Positions 52,815 through 62,682 of a stretch of DNA of 64,000 nt are shown here, in pieces; within the stretch, counting starts at the first letter, position 1; every line of letters starts with the position of its first letter. This stretch comes from Gordius sp. MW1 (lineage: Eukaryota > Nematomorpha > Gordioida > Gordea > Gordiidae). The position numbers and the translations under genes were made by a program. The notes below the pieces were generated by a model, which worked only from the letters and a program-made list of their open reading frames with translations, did no database searches and was not told the origin of the DNA. The DNA lies in NCBI GenBank assembly GCA_964036665.1, contig OZ038526.1:14570001-14634000 (forward strand). The letters are read 5' to 3'.

Positions 52815-52824
52815 TATATAAAAG
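52815..52824 (+). promoter_or_regulatory. TATA-like box in the satellite monomer (example copy)
   Basis: TATATAAAAG matches the eukaryotic TATA-box consensus and recurs once per monomer at the same phase, on the plus strand, just before AAGCC. Transcription initiating about 30 bp downstream would yield satellite RNA. In such an AT-rich repeat a TATA match may be fortuitous, and no initiator or other promoter element was identified. The older lineage keeps it as TATATAAAAGAAAGCC. Confidence 0.25.
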
Positions 52825-54063
52825 TAAGCCAATTTGACAATCCTTATATCCTCGATTGACTTCCGAAAAGAGGTTTTAAGCTGCGAGAACTATCATTTTG
52901 ACAAAAGACAACGTTTTATTGTTGCGATTAGTTTGTTGTATCGCAACGTGAGTGCTTAATTTTTGAAAACTGCTCTATGCGATCATGATTTCAAAGTAAC
53001 AGTTTTTAGATTCTGATAAATTTTTACTTGGGATCATAGAAACCACGTCTGAAAACGACAACTTTCATCGGATGAATACGGTTCAAAGAAAAATATGTGA
53101 AAAATTTTGAGGTACAAAATATTTATTTTTTTTGATTCTATGTGAAAGAGCATGAAAAAATATATAAAAGTAAGCCAATTTGAGAATCCTATTATCCCCG
53201 ATTGACTTCCGAAAAGAGGTTTTAAGCTGCGAGAACTATCATTTTGACAAAAGACAACGTTTTATTGTTGCGATTAGTTTGTTGTATCGCAACGTGAGTG
53301 CTTAATTTTTGAAAACTGCTCTATGCGATCATGATTTCAAAGTAATAGTTTTTAGATTCTGATAAATTTTTACTTGGGATCATAAAAACCACGTCTGAAT
53401 ACGACAACTTTCATCGGATGAATACGGTTCAAAGAAAAATATGTGAAAAATTTCGAGGTAAAAATATTTATTTTTTTCGATTCTATGTGAAAGAGCATGA
53501 AAAAATATATAAAAGTAAGCCAATTTGAGAATCCTATTATCCTCGATTGATTTACGAAAAGAGGTTTTAAGCTGCGAGAACTATCATTTTGACAAAAGAC
53601 AACGTTTTATTGTTGCGATTAGTTTGTTGTATCGCAACGTGAGTGCTTAATTTTTGAAAACTGCTCTATGCGATCATGATTTCAAAGTAATAGTTTTTAG
53701 ATTCTGATAAATTTTTACTTGGGATCATAGAAACCACGTCTTAAAACGACAACTTTCATCGGATGAATACGGTTCAAAGAAAAATATGTGAAAAATTTTG
53801 AGGTAAAAATATTTATTTTTTTCGATTCTATGTGAAAGAGCATAAAAAAATATATAAAAGTAAGCCATTTTGAGAATCCTATTATCCTCGATTGACTTCC
53901 GAAAAGAGGTTTTAAGCTGCGAGAACTATCATTTTGACAAAATACAACGTTTTATTGTTGCGATTAGTTTGTTGTATCGCAACGTGAGTGCTTAATTTTT
54001 GAAAACTGCTCTATGCGATCATGATTTCAAAGTAATAGTTTTTAGATTCTGATAAATTTTTAC

Positions 54064-57000
54064 TTGGGCTCATAGAAACCACGTCTTAAAACGACAACTT
54101 TCATCGGATGAATACGGTTCAAAGAAAAATATGTGAAAAATTTTGAGGTAAAAATATTTATTTTTTTCGATTCTATGTGAAAGAGCATAAAAAAATATAT
54201 AAAAGTAAGCTATTTTGAGAATCCTATTATCCTCGATTGACTTCCGAAAAGAGGTTTTAAGCTGCGAGAACTATCATTTTGACAAAATACAACGTTTTAT
54301 TGTTGCGATTAGTTTGTTGTATCGCAACGTGAGTGCTTAATTTTTGAAAACTGCTCTATGCGATCATGATTTCAAAGTAATAGTTTTTAGATTCTGATAA
54401 ATTTTTACTTGGGCTCATAGAAACCACATCTGAAAACGACAACTTTCATCGGATGAATACGGTTCAAAGAAAAATATGTTAAAAATTTTGAGGTAAAAAT
54501 ATTTATTTTTTTCGATTCTATGTGAAAGAGCATGAAAAAATATATAAAAGTAAGCCAATTTGAGAATCCTATTATCCTCGATTGACTTCCGAAAAGAGGT
54601 TTTGAGCTGCGAGAACTATCATTTTGACAAAAGACAACTTTTTATTGTTGCGATTAGTTTGTTGTATCGCAACGTGAGTGCTTAATTTTTGAAAACTGCT
54701 CTATGCGATCATGATTTCAAAGTAATAGTTTTTAGATTCTGATAAATTTTTACTTGGGATCATAGAAACCACGAGAGGTTTTAAGCTAGGAGAACTATCA
54801 TTTTGACAAAAGACAACGTTTTATTATTGCGATTAGTTTGTTGTATCGCAACGTGAGTGCTTAATTTTTGAAAACTGCTCTATGCGATCATGATTTCAAA
54901 GTAATAGTTTTTAGATTCTGATAAATTTTTACTTGGGCTCATAGAAACCACGTCTGAAAACGAAAACTTTCATCGGATGAATACGGTTCAAAGAAAAATA
55001 TGTGAAAAATTTTGAGGTAAAAATATTTATTTTTTTCGATTCTATGTGAAAGAGCATGAAAAAATATATAAAAGTAAGCCAATTTGAGAATCCTATTATC
55101 CTCGATTGACTTCCGAAAAGAGGATTTGAGCTGCGAGAACTATCATTTTGACAAAAGACAACGTTTTATTGTTGCGATTAGTTTGTTGTATCTCTACGTG
55201 AGTGCTTAATTTTTGAAAACTGCTCTATGCGATCATGATTTCAAAGTAATAGTTTTTAGATTCTGATAAATTTTTACTTGGGATCATAGAAACCACGAGA
55301 GTTTTAAGCTGGGAGAACTATCATTTTGACAAAAGACAACGTTTTATTGTTGCGATTAGTTTGTTGTATCGCAACGTGAGTGCTTAATTTTTGAAAACTG
55401 CTCTATGCGATCATGATTTCAAAGTAATAGTTTTTAGATTCTGATAAATTTTTACTTGGGATCATAAAAACCACGTCTGAATACGACAACTTTCATCGGA
55501 TGAATACGGTTCAAAGAAAAATATGTGAAAAATTTTGAGGTAAAAATATTTATTTTTTTCGATTCTATGTGAAAGAGCATAAAAAAATATATAAAAGTAA
55601 GCCATTTTGAGAATCCTATTATCCTCGATTGACTTCCGAAAAGAGGTTTTAAGCTGCGAGAACTATCATTTTGACAAAAGACAACGTTTTATTGTTGCGA
55701 TTAGTTTGTTGTATCGCAACGTGAGTGCTTAATTTTTGAAAACTGCTCTATGCGATCATGATTTCAAAGTAATAGTTTTTAGATTCTGATAAATTTTTAC
55801 TTGGGCTCATAGAAACCACGTCTTAAAACGACAACTTTCATCGGATGAATACGGTTCAAAGAAAAATATGTGAAAAATTTTGAGGTAAAAATATTTATTT
55901 TTTTCGATTCTATGTGAAAGAGCATAAAAAAATATATAAAAGTAAGCTATTTTGAGAATCCTATTATCCTCGATTGACTTCCGAAAAGAGGTTTTAAGCT
56001 GCGAGAACTATCATTTTGACAAAATACAACGTTTTATTGTTGCGATTAGTTTGTTGTATCGCAACGTGAGTGCTTAATTTTTGAAAACTGCTCTATGCGA
56101 TCATGATTTCAAAGTAATAGTTTTTAGATTCTGATAAATTTTTACTTGGGCTCATAGAAACCACATCTGAAAACGACAACTTTCATCGGATGAATACGGT
56201 TCAAAGAAAAATATGTGAAAAATTTTGAGGTAAAAATATTTATTTTTTTCGATTCTATGTGAAAGAGCATGAAAAAATATATAAAAGTAAGCCAATTTGA
56301 GAATCCTATTATCCTCGATTGACTTCCGAAAAGAGGTTTTGAGCTGCGAGAACTATCATTTTGACAAAAGACAACTTTTTATTGTTGCGATTAGTTTGTT
56401 GTATCGCAACGTGAGTGCTTAATTTTTGAAAACTGCTCTATGCGATCATGATTTCAAAGTAATAGTTTTTAGATTCTGATAAATTTTTACTTGGGATCAT
56501 AGAAACCACGAGAGGTTTTAAGCTGGGAGAACTATCATTTTGACAAAAGACAACGTTTTATTATTGCGATTAGTTTGTTGTATCGCAACGTGAGTGCTTA
56601 ATTTTTGAAAACTGCTCTATGCGATCATGATTTCAAAGTAATAGTTTTTAGATTCTGATAAATTTTTACTTGGGCTCATAGAAACCACGTCTGAAAACGA
56701 AAACTTTCATCGGATGAATACGGTTCAAAGAAAAATATGTGAAAAATTTTGAGGTAAAAATATTTATTTTTTTCGATTCTATGTGAAAGAGCATGAAAAA
56801 ATATATAAAAGTAAGCCAATTTGAGAATCCTATTATCCTCGATTGACTTCCGAAAAGAGGATTTGAGCTGCGAGAACTATCATTTTGACAAAAGACAACG
56901 TTTTATTGTTGCGATTAGTTTGTTGTATCTCTACGTGAGTGCTTAATTTTTGAAAACTGCTCTATGCGATCATGATTTCAAAGTAATAGTTTTTAGATTC

Positions 57001-57537
57001 TGATAAATTTTTACTTGGGATCATAGAAACCACGAGAGTTTTAAGCTGGGAGAACTATCATTTTGACAAAAGACAACGTTTTATTGTTGCGATTAGTTTG
57101 TTGTATCGCAACGTGAGTGCTTAATTTTTGAAAACTGCTCTATGCGATCATGATTTCAAAGTAATAGTTTTTAGATTCTGATAAATTTTTACTTGGGATC
57201 ATAAAAACCACGTCTGAATACGACAACTTTCATCGGATGAATACGGTTCAAAGAAAAATATGTGAAAAATTTTGAGGTAAAAATATTTATTTTTTTCGAT
57301 TCTATGTGAAAGAGCATAAAAAAATATATAAAAGTAAGCCAATTTGAGAATCCTATTATCCTCGATTGACTTCCGAAAAGAGGTTTTAACCTGCGAGAAC
57401 TATCATTTTGACAAAAGACAACGTTTTATTGTTGCGATTAGTTTGTTGTATCGCAACGTGAGTGCTTAATTTTTGAAAACTGCTCTATGCGATCATGATT
57501 TCAAAGTAATAGTTTTCAGATTCTGATAAATTTTTAC
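54064..57537 (+). repeat. Six-unit 1737 bp higher-order repeat, two copies
   Basis: Spacing between successive TTGGG landmarks is 345, 345, 179, 345, 178 and 345, summing to 1737: four full and two deleted monomers. Rare variants recur 1737 bp apart: AAGCTATTTTGAG (54208 and 55945), CCACATCTG (about 54424 and 56161), TTATTATTGCG (about 54828 and 56565) and TATCTCTACG (about 55191 and 56928). Few differences are visible, for example GCTAGGAG versus GCTGGGAG and ATATGTTAAAA versus ATATGTGAAAA. Confidence 0.88.
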
Positions 57538-60102
57538 TTGGGATCATAGAAACCACGTCTGAAAACGACAACTTTCATCGGATGAACACGGTTCAAAGAA
57601 AAATATGTGAAATATTTTGAGGTAAAAATATTTATTTTTTTCGATTCTATGTGAAAGAGCATGAAAAAATATATAAAAGTAAGCCAATTTGAGAATCCTA
57701 TTATCCTCGATTGACTTCCGAAAAGAGGTTTTAAGCTGCGAGAACTATCATTTTGACAAAAGACAACGTTTGATTGTTGCGACTAGTTTGTTGTATCGCA
57801 ACGTGAGTGCTTAATTTTTGAAAACTGCTCTATGCGATCATGATTTCAAAGTAATAGTTTTTAGATTCTGATAAATTTTTACTTGGGATCATAGAAACCA
57901 CGTCTTAAAACGACAACTTTCATCGGATGAATACGGTTCAAAGAAAAATATGTGAAAAATTTTGAGGTAAAAATATTTATTTTTTTCGATTCTATGTGAA
58001 AGAGCATAAAAAAATATATAAAAGTAAGCCATTTTGAGAATCCTATTATCCTCGATTGACTTCCGAAAAGAGGTTTTAAGCTGCGAGAACTATCATTTTG
58101 ACAAAATACAACGTTTTATTGTTGCGATTAGTTTGTTGTATCGCAACGTGAGTGCTTAATTTTTGAAAACTGCTCTATGCGATCATGAATTCAAAGTAAT
58201 AGTTTTTAGATTCTGATAAATTTTTACTTGGGATCATAGAAACCACGTCTTAAAACGACAACTTTCATCGGATGAATACGGTTCAAAGAAAAATATGTGA
58301 AAAATTTTGAGGTAAAAATATTTATTTTTTTCGATTCTATGTGAAAGAGCATAAAAAAATATATAAAAGTAAGCCATTTTGAGAATCCTATTATCCTCGA
58401 TTGACTTCCGAAAAGAGGTTTTAAGCTGCGAGAACTATCATTTTGACAAAATACAACGTTTTATTGTTGCGATTAGTTTGTTGTATCGCAACGTGAGTGC
58501 TTAATTTTTGAAAACTGCTCTATGCGATCATGAATTCAAAGTAATAGTTTTTAGATTCTGATAAATTTTTACTTGGGCTCATAGAAACCACGTCTGAAAA
58601 CGACAACTTTCATCGGATGAATACGGTTCAAAGAAAAATATGTGAAAAATTTTGAGGTAAAAATATTTATTTTTTTCGATTCTATGTGAAAGAGCATGAA
58701 AAAATATATAAAAGTAAGCCAATTTGAGAATCCTATTATCCTCGATTGACTTCCGAAAAGAGGATTTGAGCTGCGAGAACTATCATTTTGACAAAAGACA
58801 ACGTTTTATTGTTGCGATTAGTTTGTTGTATCTCAACGTGAGTGCTTAATTTTTGAAAACTGCTCTATGCGATCATGATTTCAAAGTAATAGTTTTTAGA
58901 TTCTGATAAATTTTTACTTGGGATCATAGAAACCACGAGAGGTTTTAAGCTGGGAGAACTATCATTTTGACAAAAGACAACGTTTTATTGTTGCGATTAG
59001 TTTGTTGTATCGCAACGTGAGTGCTTAATTTTTGAAAACTGCTCTATGCGATCATGATTTCAAAGTAATAGTTCTTAGATTCTGATAAATTTTTACTTGG
59101 GATCATAAAAACCACGTCTGAATACGATAACTTTCATCGGATGAATACGGTTCAAAGAAAAATATGTGAAAAATTTTGAGGTAAAAATATTTATTTTTTT
59201 CGATTCTATGTGAAAGAGCATGAAAAAATATATAAAAGTAAGCCAATTTGAGAATCCTATTATCCTCGATTGACTTCCGAAAAGAGGTTTTAAGCTGCGA
59301 GAACTATCATTTTGACAAAAGACAACGTTTTATTGTTGCGATTAGTTTGTTGTATCGCAACGTGAGTGCTTAATTTTTGAAAACTGCTCTATGCGATCAT
59401 GATTTCAAAGTAATAGTTTTCAGATTCTGATAAATAATTACTTGGGATCATAGAAACCACGTCTGAAAACGACAACTTTCATCGGATGAACACGGTTCAA
59501 AGAAAAATATGTGAAAAATTTTGAGGTAAAAATATTTATTTTTTTCAATTCTATGTGAAAGAGCATGAAAAAATATATAAAAGTAAGCCAATTTGAGAAT
59601 CCTATTATCCTCGATTGACTTCCGAAAAGAGGTTTTAAGCTGCGAGAACTATCATTTTGACAAAAGACAACGTTTTATTGTTGCGATTAGTTTGTTGTAT
59701 CGCAACGTGAGTGCTTAATTTTTGAAAACTGCTCTATGCGATCATGATTTCAAAGTAATAGTTTTTAGATTCTGATAAATTTTTACTTGGGATCATAGAA
59801 ACCACGAGAGGTTTTAAGCTGGGAGAACTATCATTTTGACAAAAGACAACGTTTTATTGTTGTGATTAGTTTGTTGTATCGCAACGTGAGTGCTTAATTT
59901 TTGAAAACTGCTCTATGCGATCATGATTTCAAAGTAATAGTTTTTAGATTCTGATAAATTTTTACTTGGGATCATAAAAACCACGTCTGAATACGACAAC
60001 TTTCATCGGATGAATACGGTTCAAAGAAAAATATGTGAAAAATTTTGAGGTAAAAATATTTATTTTTTTCGATTCTATGTGAAAGAGCATGTATATATAA
60101 AA
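57538..60102 (+). repeat. Right end of the main satellite block
   Basis: Main-type monomers with two deleted units (junctions 58937 and 59806). Two adjacent monomers share an EcoRI-creating CATGAATTC change (about 58186 and 58531), so they arose by single-monomer duplication. Units with TTTTCAGATTCTG and GATGAACACGG (about 57510 and 59417) resemble the first unit to the right of the interruption (63190-63270). The last monomer is intact to AGAGCATG at 60091, then reads TATATATAAAA in place of AAAAAATATATAAAA. Confidence 0.85.
60098..60102. repeat. Candidate target-site duplication, left
   Basis: TAAAA immediately left of the interruption matches 63007-63011 on the right and corresponds to the normal TATATAAAAG box of the monomer. 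It is low-complexity, so coincidence is possible. Confidence 0.35.
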
Positions 60103-60105
60103 CTC

Positions 60106-60118
60106 GGGCCTTCGGCCC
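60106..60118. other. GC-rich hairpin at the left edge of the interruption
   Basis: GGGCC-TTC-GGCCC is a perfect 5 bp stem with a 3 nt loop, four bases inside the boundary. It is strikingly GC-rich for this window. It may be part of an element terminus, but no known family was assigned. Confidence 0.5.
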
Positions 60119-60122
60119 TCGT

Positions 60123-60168
60123 GGGAATGGGGAGAAGGGAAGGGGAAGGAGGGGAAGGGAAGGGGGGA
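60123..60168 (+). repeat. Polypurine, G-quadruplex-prone tract
   Basis: A G/A run with only one pyrimidine (T at 60128) holds many runs of three or more G separated by 1-4 bases, enough for an intramolecular G-quadruplex on the plus strand, and is nearly mirror-symmetric (possible triplex). Bases 60129-60168 are purely purine. It has no counterpart elsewhere in the window; a weaker G-rich patch follows at about 60220-60260. Confidence 0.8.
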
Positions 60169-60320
60169 CGACTCATCTATACTCCGTATAAATATATCAT
60201 ATTTGCTATGCAATTTATGGGCGAGAAAGGTGGGAAGGGGCGAAAATGCCCTAGGGGGTATTAAATGCCTAATGATTAATTAATTATTTATACAAGTTTT
60301 TCATTTAATTAAAAAAAATT

Positions 60321-60447
60321 GCCCTCTCCGTGATTCGAATTCGAACCCACATCAGTAGATGTAGCCTTTGTAGGGGCACAGGGAACCATATAAGTAGAAG
60401 TATAGGCCTTTGTAGGGGAGGGCATAGGGTAATTATCGTAATTAACC
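60321..60447 (-). repeat. tRNA-B-box-like module, copy 1 (possible SINE remnant)
   Basis: CTCTCCGTGATTCGAA and TTCGAACCCACATCAGTAG are followed by TAGGGGCACAGGGA and GGGAGGGCATAGGGTAATT. On the minus strand GGGTTCGAATTC resembles the RNA polymerase III B box (GGTTCGANTCC). Related copies lie at 62099-62222 and, in two parts, at 62490-62507 and 62715-62791. I saw no matching A box and no intact cloverleaf, so a tRNA-derived SINE is only one reading. Confidence 0.4.
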
Positions 60448-60885
60448 AATTGAATTATTCATTACTAATTCTTTTTTAGGGGAAAAGGTCATACTTTGGT
60501 TTTTTTTAACTAATGGGTGTCAAAGGTTGTTAATATGAGAAAAGCGAAAATACCCTAAAGAAGAGGAAATTATAAGAAAATTAAATATAAAACGATATTC
60601 TTGATAAGTGAATATTTTTTTAATTTATAACTATAACGAGCTTATTAAATTAGAGGCAAACTTGAGATTTAAGTGTTTTAAATTAATTTTAACAATGCTT
60701 TGTTAATTGCTATTATAACATTTATGGTTAATTCGCCCATTTTATTTTATTATTCCTTTTAAATTATATTTCTAACCCTCCTCCCTCAATTAATAACTTC
60801 TGTTCAATACATCTACCACCCCCCACTCCGATATTAATAATTAAAAATAATACGCGTAGTATTAATTTTGGCTTTGATATTTAAT
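60448..60885. other. AT-rich sequence, nothing recognised
   Basis: Low-complexity AT-rich DNA with short pyrimidine runs (TCTAACCCTCCTCCCTC near 60770, CACCCCCCACTCC near 60816). No open frame of note, no repeat shared with the rest of the window, and no motif I can name. Confidence 0.5.
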
Positions 60886-60990
60886 AATGACTAGTTGTGC
60901 CCGGCCAAGCGTTGCTTTGGCGTAGTTCTTAATTAGCTAAATAATTACTATGAATTAATAAAACATTTATGAAAAATTTTGGGTCAATCG
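60886..60990. other. Degenerate transposon-end-like segment
   Basis: CTAGTTGTGCCCGGCC is followed by a short hairpin, GCCAA (60904-60908) and TTGGC (60917-60921), then AT-rich sequence. GTGCCCGGC with a hairpin next to a CTAG-type sequence recalls termini of some eukaryotic DNA elements, but neither a Helitron nor a MITE can be established from this fragment. Confidence 0.2.
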
Positions 60991-61278
60991 TTTATGATGT
61001 AAAAAAATATAGGAAAAGGCATAAAGGCCTGCAAAGTCACTTTTTTTCAACCCGAACCCGAAAGCGTTTTTAAATTTTCAACCCGATTCACCACTTGTTC
61101 CAGGATCCTCTCTTCCTTATTTTTAAAATAACATATGGATGTATGTATGTACGTATTGTGTCTAGTCACGTGTTTAGTAAGGCTTTTTTTAATACAATAA
61201 AATATTTAAAATATTAGGCATAAAAAATTATAAATAGAGAGTAATGAAAAGAAAATTGAATTATAATGGACTTGCGGC
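60991..61278. other. AT-rich intergenic-like sequence
   Basis: Contains CAACCCGAACCCGAAAGCG (about 61049) and an imperfect GTAT microsatellite (61141-61156). No gene or longer repeat seen. Confidence 0.4.
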
Positions 61279-61321
61279 GTAACAAGTAGCGACATGCAAT
61301 AGCTCGGCTATTGCCTGTTAC
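61279..61321. other. Nested inverted repeat
   Basis: Inner arms GCAATAGC (61296-61303) and GCTATTGC (61307-61314) enclose a TCG loop. Outer arms GTAACA (61279-61284) and TGTTAC (61316-61321) pair around them with an 11 nt bulge on one side. It may be a structured RNA segment or a relic of an element; nothing else assigns it. Confidence 0.55.
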
Positions 61322-61400
61322 AACCGCGCATTTAAAAATGTCACAGGTATCATAATGATATCTTAAATAATTTACAGGTGCTAAATTAAAACTTTTTTAA

Positions 61401-62077
61401 CCACATTTTATCCAATGGTCATTTTTTTCCATTGGTCAGCAGCCAGCGGACAGTCTATAAATACATAAGAGTCAAAAAAAACGAAAAAAAAAATTTCAAA
61501 TCACATTTTGGCCAATGGTCATTTTTTTCCATTGGTCAGCAGCCAGGACACGGTAAAAGTGGATATTAATTCATAAGAGTCAAATAAAAAACAAAAAAAC
61601 AAATTTCGAATCACATTTTGGCCACTGGTCATTTTTTTCCATTGGTCAGCAGTCAGGACACGGTAAAAGTGGATATAAATTCTTAAGAGTCAAAAAAACG
61701 AAAAAAAAATTTTCGAATCACATTTTGGCCAATGGTCATTTTTTTCCATTGGTCAGCAGCCAACGGACGGCCAAAAAGACATATTATCTGGTATTAACAA
61801 GAACAATCATAATAGTCAAAAAAAACGAAAAAAATAATTGCAATTCCCATTTTGGCCAATGGTCATTTTTTCCCATTGGTCAGCAGCCAACGGACGGCCA
61901 AAAAGCCATATTATCAATGGTATTAACAAGAACAATCATAATAGTCAAAAAAACGAAAAAAATAATTGCGATTCATATTTTGGCCAATGGTCATTTTTTC
62001 CATTGGTCAGCAGCCAACGGACGGCCAAAAAGTCTTATTATCAACGGTATTAACAAGAACAATATATAAATTTAAAC
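61401..62077 (+). repeat. ~105-128 bp minisatellite with internal hairpin, six copies
   Basis: Copies start near 61401, 61502, 61612, 61719, 61846 and 61973. Each has CACATTTTGGCCAATGGTC, an oligo-T loop, CCATTGGTCAGCAGCC and an A-rich tail with AAAAAACGAAAAAA. CCAATGG and CCATTGG form a stem (for example 61984-61990 with 62000-62006). Copies 2-3 share GGACACGGTAAAAGTGG, while copies 4-6 share AACGGACGGCCAAAAAG and ATTAACAAGAACAAT, so two subtypes are present. Open frames across it read the same repeat in three different frames, which argues against coding. Confidence 0.88.
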
Positions 62078-62098
62078 AAAAAAATAAAAAATAAATTT

Positions 62099-62222
62099 GG
62101 CCTCTCCGGAATTCGAACCCACATCAAGAGAGGCATAGGCTTTTGTGGGGGGGGCATAGGGACCCATATCAGTAGAGGCATAGGCTCTACTAGGGGAGGG
62201 CATAGGGTAATTGTCAATGTTA
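62099..62222 (-). repeat. tRNA-B-box-like module, copy 2
   Basis: CTCTCCGGAATTCGAACCC, then AGAGGCATAGGC, GGGACCCATATCAGTAG and GGGAGGGCATAGGGTAATT. The minus strand reads GGGTTCGAATTCCGGAGAG, the closest B-box match of the copies. It sits between minisatellite copies six and seven, as though inserted into the tandem array. Confidence 0.42.
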
Positions 62223-62489
62223 GTCAAAAAAACGAAAAAAATAATTTTCGAATCATACTTTGGCCAGTGGTCATTTCATTCCATTGGTCAGCAGGCAACG
62301 GACGGCCAAAAAGTTATAATAGCAATGGTAGTAACAGGAATAATCATAATAGTAAAAAAAAACGAAAAAAAAACTTGGATTCATATTTTGGCCAATGGTC
62401 ATTTTTTCCATTGGTCAGCACCCAACGGACGGCCAAAAAGTCTTATTATCAATGGTAGTAACAAGAACAATCATAAGAGTCAAAAAAAA
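62223..62489 (+). repeat. Minisatellite, copies seven and eight
   Basis: The array resumes after the B-box-like module with the A-rich tail of a preceding unit, then copies starting near 62254 and 62381. Copy seven has CCAGTGG opposite CCATTGG, which keeps a G-T wobble pair in the stem. Copy eight ends at AAAAAAACTCCGGGATTCG, entering another B-box-like fragment. Confidence 0.8.
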
Positions 62490-62507
62490 CTCCGGGATTC
62501 GAACCCA
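62490..62507 (-). repeat. B-box-like fragment
   Basis: CTCCGGGATTCGAACCC: on the minus strand GGGTTCGAATCCCGGAG, an excellent match to a tRNA T-arm with a self-complementary stem. It is only the 3' end of a tRNA-like sequence, with no D-arm or anticodon arm beside it. Confidence 0.45.
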
Positions 62508-62552
62508 AAAACTAGAGAAATTAACAAAAATTAAGAGTAAAGAACGAGACAA

Positions 62553-62650
62553 GACATTCTGTGCAAGACAAGACATTCGGTGCAAGACAAGACATTCGGT
62601 GCAAGACATCAAGACATTCGGTGCAAGACAAGACATTCAATGCAAGACAA
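62553..62650 (+). repeat. 19 bp minisatellite, five copies
   Basis: Unit GACATTCGGTGCAAGACAA at 62553, 62572, 62591, 62613 and 62632. The third unit is 22 bp through a TCA insertion, the first has TCTG and the last TCAATG. It is followed by a short GACAAGACA tail to about 62660. Confidence 0.9.
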
Positions 62651-62682
62651 GACAAGACACCGAACAGCGTTACAAACAAAAG

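Larger units (their letters stand above)
52481..52825 (+). repeat. Reference full-length monomer (345 bp)
   Basis: This unit illustrates the monomer, taking AAGCC as an arbitrary start; the next AAGCC begins at 52826. Internal landmarks: dyad arms at 52576-52583 and 52595-52602, the eight-base palindrome ATCATGAT downstream of them, the ACAACTTTCATCGG core, an oligo-T tract, and TATATAAAAG at 52815-52824. It belongs to the variant carrying CCCCGATTGAC near its start and TAAAATTTTTTATTT in the A/T tract. Confidence 0.9.
1..60102 (+). repeat. ~345 bp satellite DNA array (main block)
   Basis: A monomer of about 345 bp repeats head to tail, always in the same orientation, from the first base to about 60102. 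Recurrent landmarks in order are AAGCCAATTTGAGAATCC, GACTTCCGAAAAGAGG, a GTTGCGAT...ATCGCAAC dyad, GCGATCATGATTTCAAAG, ACTTGGGATCATAG, ACAACTTTCATCGGATG, a T-rich tract, and TATATAAAAG. Most full units measure 344-346 bp, and small indels cluster in the A/T tract after TTTTGAGG. No spacer DNA and no inversion were seen. With 15 internally deleted units the block holds roughly 180 monomers. Arrays of this type are usual at centromeres, pericentromeres and heterochromatic knobs, but location is not shown here. Confidence 0.97.

Noticed and set aside
52481-52825. CENP-B box
   Set aside because: The TTCG in TTTTTTCGATTC lacks the required downstream A and CGGG spacing, so no match to the box core was found.
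1-60102. CRISPR array
   Set aside because: The repeats are 345 bp, contiguous and without unique spacers, and no cas genes are present.
60079-60264. Frames crossing the left boundary of the interruption, both strands
   Set aside because: They span satellite and G-rich low-complexity DNA and encode only Gly/Arg/Glu-rich or Pro/Ser/Phe-rich runs.
60554-60566. Telomeric repeat (CCCTAAA)
   Set aside because: A single ACCCTAAAG occurrence with no tandem copies.
61725-62069. 114-codon plus-strand frame and overlapping frames in the interruption
   Set aside because: The minisatellite period is not a multiple of three, so successive copies of the same DNA are read in three different frames. That is the mark of a non-coding repeat.
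62490-62507. Intact tRNA gene
   Set aside because: Only a T-arm-like segment is present. D-arm, anticodon arm and acceptor pairing are missing.
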